64,000 bases of DNA from Symsagittifera roscoffensis (Eukaryota; Xenacoelomorpha; Acoela; Convolutidae). Both the position numbers and the translations under genes were made by a program. This document shows positions 57,602 to 64,000 of this stretch, one piece after another. Position 1 is the stretch's first letter; every line of letters starts with the position of its first letter. Location: NCBI RefSeq assembly GCF_963678635.1, contig NC_087071.1:45247095-45311094 (forward strand), in the 5' to 3' direction. The notes under the pieces are model-generated. The model saw only the letters and a list, made by a program, of their open reading frames with translations, did not search any database and was not told the origin of the DNA.

Positions 57602-57779
57602 TTCGGGCAACCACAAATAAATTTTAGAGCGTAGATATATAATTTATCAACTCACTGTTACTTTTTCTATTGGATCATGGTACTAGTTAAGTTTTAGTTT
57701 ACATTGAGTTTTCAGGCATACCTGCCAAACCTCTCTTAAGGTTTTCTTTCTCCTTTTTTTTCAGTGGTGCAGTACTCCA

Positions 57780-58866
57780 CTATACGTTGTTTCGTCGATC
57801 ATCTCGCGTTCTCCATGTCGACCCGATCCTTCTCGGCTCTGCGCTTATACTTTGTGGGTTCACTTGGGCCCGGGTACTATGTACATTTCTACTCGGTCCT
57901 GGGGTGCACGCATCGCTTCTATTCTCAATTAGGCTTTCTTCGGCCGCCGATCTAAAAGAAACACCACTCCGCCTTAGTAACGAACCTCTTTTCATCTGCA
58001 CCGTATGCTTAGTCAATTTTTCAATTATTAATGGCAAACGTTTATACCTTCTTGGGTCCTTTGGATCCGTTTTTCCAGTCCTTTGGTTAACGGTCGTTGA
58101 GCTGGTCTTGTGCTTTTTGAGCCATCTTAGAGCTTTAGGTGATCTTATTTCCTTGGGGTCAACTACTTCCTGAGCCTTGGGATCCGCTACCACCTCGTTA
58201 TCCTAAAATATTAGAGCTTTCCTATTTTGTGGAGCGTACACCAAATCGCTTCTCTTCTCCCAATCTAGGGTGAGTTCTACTTCCGGGAGATTTCCCGCCT
58301 TGTCTAAACAAGATAACTTTTGATTAACAACATTGTTCCAATTCAAGTTTTTCAATGACGGTTTTTTCGTTAAACTTCGCAGAACCGTATTTGCTTCTCG
58401 TCCATGGTAGGCTTCAAAAGGCGTTAATTGCGTTAATTTAGTTTTAGAGTGTGGCACGAAAGGTAACGCGCTGAGCGCACGGGATATCATTGCTCCAAAC
58501 TTGTAGTTCTTATTTTCTTGAAGATAAGTTAACACGTAGTTTTTTATCGATTATCGACCCAATAGTTCGTTCGACCATTCCTGTCGCGCGATGATTCCTA
58601 ACCGGAGATTTAATAAGTTCTATACCTTCGTAGTTACAGAAGTTTTGAATTTCATTTGAGAAAAACCCAGTAGCCTGATCCATATGCAATTTCCTTGCGT
58701 GTCCATGAGTATTTATGTACTTCCTTAGGAACTACAATACATTTTTGGATTTGTTGCTTGAACAAACATACGCCGGCGGCCAATGCAAGAAAGTATCTAC
58801 TGCTACAAGTATATACTTTTTGCCACCCCCTTACATAATTTACTGGCCCCCAGAAATCTAATTGGA
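57780..58866 (-). pseudogene. Integrase core and tail, element C (broken)
   Basis: The catalytic residues are visible: Asp in VQLDFWGP (58858-58856), Asp in HMDQATG (58680-58678) and Glu in MVERTIGS (58572-58570), the latter two in D-35-E spacing. Several frameshifts separate them. About 55 codons between the zinc-domain His residues and VQLDFW, including the CxxC pair, are deleted relative to body A. The tail has FEAYHGREANTVLR, KPSLKNLNW and a Pro/Lys-rich end, then a region open to 57780. Confidence 0.85.
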
Positions 58867-59910
58867 CTAAATCATTCGGTTCCTTAGCCCGTGATGGTTA
58901 TAGTGTAGACGATTTAGTATTGCTGATGACAGATCCTTCGGTATTGCTAACCGGCCGTCCATCCACAGGCAATTCTCACGTACTGCAAAATCGTTGTAGT
59001 GTTGGGCGTAGTATTGTCCTAGTCGTGTTATTATCTCCTTTGCTCGTGGGTTTTTGTCTCTGATGTTATCCCTGATGGTCTTCATAATTGGGTCTTTTTC
59101 AATGTTTGCTTCTATCATTTTTAAACTCAAAACTTCCGGGTGTTCAATCTTTTTCACTATTTTACTGTCTGATGGCACTATAGAATAGATCCATTTGTCG
59201 TTCTGTACAAGTGGGTAGGATAAACCGGGGAACTGGTGTGGGAAAGAGATGATCGTATTTAATTTTATAGAATTAGTCTGTTTTATATCAAGTTTTTCGG
59301 GTGGTATCATTTCAATATCGGAATCCGAACTAACACTAGTAGGTTGATTTAAGCGGTTCAGTACAATGTTTAGGTTCACATTTCCAGAATTAGTCGATGT
59401 GTTGACGATGGCCGAAGTTGGAGGATCATTTTTTTCGCGCAAATTACTCATGTTTTTATCGTTTAAGTTACTCAAATTATTCAGAGTCAAGGTTTTGCTA
59501 CTGTAATTTTTTAAAGTAAATTGCTTGTCACTGTAATTTTGTAAGATGGAAGGCTTGCAACTGTAACTTTTCAACGTAGGAGGCTTGCTATTGTAATTAT
59601 TCGAAATGAAAGGATTGCGATTGTAATTAAGCAAAATTGAAGGCTTGCAACTGTAATTTAAGCAATGAGAACAACGTCTGAACCTCTTTCTTCGGTATTT
59701 GCATATTTCCGCCGGTATGCAAATATCTCGACGCTGATTGGTTAACCGCCGATTGCATGTAAACACGCCCTCTATTGAGCGTTCGTGCTCACGGTGAATA
59801 TTTGCATATTCATCTTTTCTTTCATTCTCATTGGATGGAACTGATTTCGTTGTGTCGAAACATGACTGTTCGCCCCTACCGTTGGTTGGTTTTGGCTTAG
59901 TTTTATTCAC
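58867..59910 (-). pseudogene. Long pol linker with 10-residue repeats and start of integrase zinc domain, element C
   Basis: 347 codons are open. The first third is a low-complexity Asn/Lys/Ser-rich linker holding about six 10-residue repeats (for example NYSCKPSILL and NYNSKPPTLK). The rest matches the pre-integrase region (ITRLGQYYAQHYNDFAVREN, WMDGRLAIPKDL) and the first His residues of the zinc-binding domain (LHYNHHG). The frame stops at 58869-58867. The linker and its repeats are not seen in most gypsy elements I know. Confidence 0.8.
59491..59666 (-). repeat. 30-bp tandem repeat inside pol linker (about 6 units)
   Basis: On the plus strand each unit resembles CTTGCAACTGTAA followed by a variable T/A-rich part and GAAGG or GGAGG. 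Units are 30 bp, so the array adds 10-residue repeats without shifting frame. Confidence 0.75.
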
Positions 59911-59920
59911 TTTCTGACCC

Positions 59921-60413
59921 CTAGTTTATCATTCTTATGTTCGCTACTGTAAAATTTTCATCGTAATGACTTGTCTCGGGTGCCTCTGCGGACGGAAACC
60001 GAGACAAATAGTCAGCCATCCCCATTTTCGACCCTTGTCTATGTTCAACTTTAAAGTCGTATGTCACAAGTCGATCATACCATCGAGTTAATCGACTGAA
60101 GAACGTTTTATTTCCTTTCGGTGACGAATTCAACAATGTAAGTAGCGCTTTATGATCAGATATGACTGAAATACCGGCCGTATATATAATTTCGAAAATG
60201 TTCTGTGGCCCACACTACCGCGAGTAATTCTAATTCATTCGTAGAGTTTTTTTTCTCAGCCGGATTAAGGTAACGGGATGTAAACGAAATCGGATGCCAC
60301 CCGGATGCGCAATACTGTTCTAACACGGCCCCTAAGCCATCGTGACTAGCGTCACAAATAATTCTAGTTTCACGGTGAATGTCGAAATGTCGTAATTCGA
60401 CCATATTTTCCAC
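59921..60413 (-). pseudogene. RNase H, element C (broken)
   Basis: It reads IICDASHDGLGAVLEQ (Asp 60353-60351), NELELLAVVWATEHFRNYIY, then a frameshift near 60160-60170 and SDHKALLTLLN, FFSRLTRWYDRL and ADYLSRFPS. These are the usual Ty3/gypsy RNase H landmarks. The Trp codon that is TAG in bodies A/B is intact. Confidence 0.85.
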
Positions 60414-60419
60414 CAGCGA

Positions 60420-61493
60420 TTTTAATTGTTGAAACGCATTTTCGCAAACAGGCGCCCAGACAAAATCGTTAATTTGACTCAGTAGTGGCCTTAAAGGTGC
60501 GCTTATTTCTGCGAGTTGGGTAAAAATTTGTGTAAACTGTGTAGTGAATCCATTAAAGATTTCAATTGCTTTCGAGATTTTGGAGTTTTCAGGTCAACTA
60601 TTGCTTGTGTTTTTCTTACTAGAGGCGTGATGCCATTTTCCCCAATCCGATATCCGAGCCATTCCCACTCTGTTTTTGCAAATTCACATTTTCGTAATTT
60701 TAACGCGACATTGGAGACATCCAGCTTTTTCAATTTCTTTTCCACCAACGCAATGCGTTCGATATTAGTTCCTTTTGAAGCAATTTAATTATCATCTATG
60801 AACGGGTCAGCTTGAGGGAATTCCTTAAATAAATTATCAATTACTTTTTGGAATTCCGCCGGCATTGACGTAAGCCCGTAAAATCCGTTTTTAAAACGAT
60901 AAGTTCCCGTGGATTTCCCACCGACTAGTGAGAAATTGCATTGCTCGCTTGTTTTTTGTTCTAAGGCGGCTTTTCCGTACGCATATGTGAAATCCAACGT
61001 TGTAAAATATACATTCCCTGCTTTTTTCTCCGCGATAATCTGACTTACTCCGTCTACTAGTTCGTCAATATTTGGCATTTGGAACGTAATTTTTCTGTAC
61101 CTGCTTGTTCAATTCTCTTGATTCCAGCGCTAATTTTATACTTCAATCTTTTTTACTGTAAACACGATAGGGGAGACGAAATACTTATCTGAGCACTCTT
61201 GTAATTTTACGATATGCCCTTCATTTATCAGCCTATGAACTTCTTTATCCACCTTTTTTTTGTAGACTGATAGGCACCCTGCGCCCTTTTTGTTGTATAG
61301 GCCTCAAATTTTTGAAAAATTCAACTCTTACTTTCGCGTTCCGGATCTTCACTATTCTAGTAAATAAATTTGGGTACAATTTAGAGAAGTATGTTTGCAA
61401 TTCGTCATATTCCTCCTCCTCTTGACTGCTCCCTTCCCCTGTGATTCCCATCATTTTCTTCCCTTGAACTAACTCGAGGCCCAGGGTGCCCAT
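60420..61493 (-). pseudogene. Reverse transcriptase, element C (broken)
   Basis: It includes QQKGRRVPISLQKK and then degraded sequence. MPNIDELVDGVSQIIAE, YFTTLDFTYAYG, GGKSTGTYRFKNGFYGLTSM and FIDD (Asp-Asp 60796-60791) follow. TAA at 60787-60785 comes two codons after the catalytic pair. The same frame then continues with CEFAKTEWEWLGYRIGENG until a one-base shift near 60525. Unlike bodies A/B it keeps the SMPAEFQK segment after FYGLT. Confidence 0.88.
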
Positions 61494-61511
61494 CAGATCG
61501 CGCCCCAGAAT

Positions 61512-61909
61512 TTACTGATGATTTCCGGATATCACTGACACTTGTGCTGGTGGTGCCCAGCCGTTTAATGACATCATCACGGCTACCTTCCCCAGTATGT
61601 TTATTCGGTTGTTATTGTAATCCAAAAATTCATCTTTTGAAGGCTGTGGTTGAATATTTGCCTTACCTAACGCTGTTTTCAGGTCCGTTATGCTGAAAAT
61701 CGTCACTGGGGATCCACTATCTATCCACAACCACATCTTCTTTCCTGACACCTCAACCTGAACGCGGGCCCCAGGGATCTTCAGTTCAGTCTCATTCTTC
61801 TTCCTTTTTATTGAAATTACCATGTAATCGTCCGATCCTGACGTCATGGATTCATTTTTCCTGCTCCCCTGCTGGTTCACCCACGACACTAGATCTTCAT
61901 TCAAGTCAT
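61512..61909 (-). pseudogene. Aspartic protease region, element C
   Basis: The motif LWIDSGSPVTIF has its catalytic Asp at 61721-61719. It is in the same frame as the end of gag, suggesting a fused gag-pro reading. It is interrupted by TAA at about 61514-61512 after VSVISGNHQ. Confidence 0.8.
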
Positions 61910-62923
61910 TTACGTTCTGCGTACTCTGATGATGCTCATTTTCATCTCTAACCAAGCCGACTCGTCCTCGTCCTCTCCATTGGTTATTACCTCTCCTAAT
62001 TCCTCGACATGTTCGTTCAAAATCTCCCAATTTTCGGCACGAGTTGCATGTTGCTCCCTTTGCAGGACAACTCGCGATGTGGCTAAAGGTAAATTTTGGT
62101 GCGTCGCAATTGTAACACCTACGGTTATTGCCGCTTCCCCCACTACTACTTGATCCTTGGGTGTATTCTCCACGTCCCCCACGTCCTCGAACTCGGAAAA
62201 ATCCTTGTCCCCTTCTTATGTTATTTACCGGTTCCTGTTTTATTGAAATTGCCGGAGCTGTTGAAACTGGTTTTCCCGGATATGATTTGTATGCGCGCTC
62301 GCACGTTCATATGATAAGGCGATCCGGTAGACTTCCTCAGGTAACTTTGTTGATCGTGATAATTCTCGTTGGCAATCCGATTCCCGCATATTCATAATGA
62401 AAATATCACGAACATTTTCGGCCGCATTTGCAAAGTCACATCTACCTGCTAAGGCGCTTAGTTCCGCGTGGAATTTTTCGAACGTTTAGTTCTCACGTTG
62501 TTTTCGTCCGTAGAAAAGTCCCCGTTTATGAGTTACATTCCGCTCACGTTGGAAAACACTTTGCATCTCATCAAGGACCCGTGGGTACCGTACCGTTTTA
62601 ATATTAACCGTCGGTTTTCGTGCTTTAAATATCCGTTGCGTCTCGTCTCCGATACAAAGATTTAGATTAGACTTTAACTTCTTTTCCGAATCGAGACGGT
62701 TTTTCCCCTTGACTTCTTCAGGCAACGCCGTGATAGCCGCCGCATTTAGAGTATTCGCAAAGTAGAAACCATCGGGATCAATGTCGTATTTTGCTATCAT
62801 CCCCCAGTGAAATTTAATTATCCACTCCTCCCAGTAAACTGGAGGTTCCCGTGTTCGTGTTTCCCAAAATGCCATTATGTTTAGTGGATTTTCCCCCTCC
62901 TTTTTCTCTGCTGACTGCGCCAT
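61910..62923 (-). pseudogene. gag, element C (broken)
   Basis: It starts MAQSAEKKEGENPLNIMAFW using the last LTR base as the A of ATG. Blocks EEWIIKFHWGMIAKYDIDP and VNIKTVRYPRVLDEMQSVF match body A/B gag. TAA at 62486-62488 and later frame breaks interrupt it. The zinc knuckle reads CNSCRKLGDFERTC, with Asp where the zinc-binding His should be. A preceding cysteine pair CYNCDAPKF is retained. Confidence 0.85.
62908..62922 (-). other. Primer-binding site of element C
   Basis: TGGCGCAGTCAGCAG follows the 5' LTR directly. From memory, TGGCGCAGTC matches the 3' end of animal serine tRNAs used as primers by some Drosophila gypsy-group elements. That identification is recall, not a search. Confidence 0.65.
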
Positions 62924-63174
62924 GTCAAAGTCGTATCTGTATAAGATCAAAAAGGTTGTTGATAAGTTGTATTGTAGACAAACTGTTAGGCATCAAATCG
63001 AAATCTTACTGCACTCTTTTATTTCAGATCCCATCGGACATTAGAGATCGCAAGGTCACGACAGCAGGTCCCCAGACAGAAAGAACAAGTTGATAGCACT
63101 TACATAAATTCAAACTGGTTTCTATCTCGAACAATTGATAGCACTTACATAAACTCAAACTGATCCCTATCTCA
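62923..63174 (-). repeat. 5' LTR of element C (252 bp)
   Basis: Read on the minus strand it starts TGAGATAGGGATCAG and ends CGACTTTGACA. It is nearly identical to 57349-57601, with a few substitutions and a 1-bp length difference. Confidence 0.92.
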
Positions 63175-63179
63175 CCCCC

Positions 63180-64000
63180 TAATCGATTTAGGGGGGAAGA
63201 AATATGAAATTTTTGCAGGAAAGCTTTAAAAAAGAATGTTATATCAGCTGCATAACAGAACTAACAATCGAAACATAATTTAATTGTCAATTTATCTAAT
63301 TTGAAGCCCATCAAAATACAGGAGGAAATTGTACAGTTGATCCCAGTTTCAAGTTTACTAGCCCGTGTTGACAAAAATGCTAATCATTCAAATTTCCTAA
63401 ATGAAAAAATGCTAATCATACAATTTTTAACTTGAGCGGACAGCACAGTTTTTTCATTCTCCTTGTTATTTGCTATGCTCTTAATTTTTGTTGCAAAACT
63501 AAACTCTTTTTAGAAGTCTCGATAAAATGCGGTGGAGCCATGTATTGGCTTTACTTTGACAGGTATTGACTTTACCTTGACGTCGTCTCGACACGATTTC
63601 ACCTCATTTTCAACTTAACTCTAACTAAGTTCGTCACTTAGGTTTCCTGACCAGAAACAGGTATTTAAACAGATAATTAAGCATAGGACTTTAAAATTCA
63701 AAGGGTCTTGGAGAAAAACTTCGTTAAACATTTTTGATAATTATTACAAAACCGGGCAACAATGGTGCCATTGGCTATACAAAAAATGGACAATTAGGTT
63801 TAAAAAATAATAATTTTCCAACCGCAAAATTTTTTTTACTTTTTCTTTAGTGCTTCCTATAAATCAAGTATTGCTTAAAAAAACTTAAATTTATAGTCCA
63901 AAAAAAGTAGAAAAAATTTTTGAATTTATTTTACTAAAACATTTTTTATATCTTATTTATTTTTGAAGCCAACTGTTTACAATTATGCCTAAATGGCTAA
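63180..64000. other. Non-coding right flank
   Basis: The expected upstream calpain exons are not visible here. There is a fragment of the TA-flanked family at 63361-63425 (GTGTTGACAAAAATGCTAAT). The rest is AT-rich with no recognised feature. Confidence 0.5.

Larger units (their letters stand above)
57349..63174 (-). mobile_element. Ty3/gypsy-type LTR retrotransposon C, full-length but inactive
   Basis: 5826 bp with LTRs at 62923-63174 (5') and 57349-57601 (3'). Both begin TG and end CA and are flanked by CCCCC at 57344-57348 and 63175-63179, a 5-bp target duplication. Gene order is gag-protease-RT-RNase H-integrase. Its proteins align with those of the composite element but are clearly diverged, so it is a sister family. 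It lies just upstream of calpain exon a, in the same orientation. Confidence 0.93.

Noticed and set aside
59465..59670. Regular repeat spacing suggestive of a CRISPR array
   Set aside because: The units are contiguous 30-bp tandem copies inside an open pol frame, without unique spacers, in a eukaryotic retrotransposon.

Overview
This window looks like AT-rich animal nuclear DNA: sparse coding sequence in small exons, GT-AG and GC-AG introns, Ty3/gypsy-type LTR retrotransposons and many short inverted-repeat elements. There are no bacterial operons or ribosome-binding sites. I cannot name the species; an invertebrate with long, transposon-filled introns is my inference.

One gene is clear. From 57089 down to 29211 on the minus strand lie eleven exons of a classical (penta-EF-hand) calpain. 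They encode the C2-like domain, a linker, the five EF-hands and the stop codon. Exon lengths sum to 1116 nt (371 codons plus stop), and every junction keeps frame. The exons for the cysteine-protease core are not seen and should lie beyond the right edge. Two of the ten introns use a GC donor (GCAAGT).

The largest calpain intron (42211-56950) holds a composite LTR retrotransposon on the plus strand (42303-53446). It has a 5' LTR, a gag-pol body, a 98-bp LTR remnant, a second nearly identical gag-pol body and a 3' LTR. Both bodies carry the same stop codons and frameshifts. A second, diverged element of the same lineage sits on the minus strand at 57349-63174, with 252/253-bp LTRs and a CCCCC target duplication. 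It too is broken.

The left 29 kb is mostly non-coding. It contains miniature inverted-repeat elements, a perfect 936-bp zero-spacer palindrome (8386-9321), a triplicated 515-bp repeat (18026-19575) and weak traces of other genes. These traces are a 130-residue single-pass membrane protein (10730-11177, minus) and two or three unidentified exons at 12.7-16.3 kb.

Short-element families recognised here: a hAT-type element with 8-bp target duplications (4980, 34532 and 55016, plus degraded copies); a family ending CCCGGGTTGACC flanked by TA (7015, 38424, 36834); a family ending GTTCCGACT (251, 1567, 13925 and reversed relatives); a family ending CATTACGAGGCCAA (33349, 55539); a family with CGAAGGACCGAATG termini (41657, and a relative near 36400); and a foldback built of GACAATTCAGCC motifs (2537).
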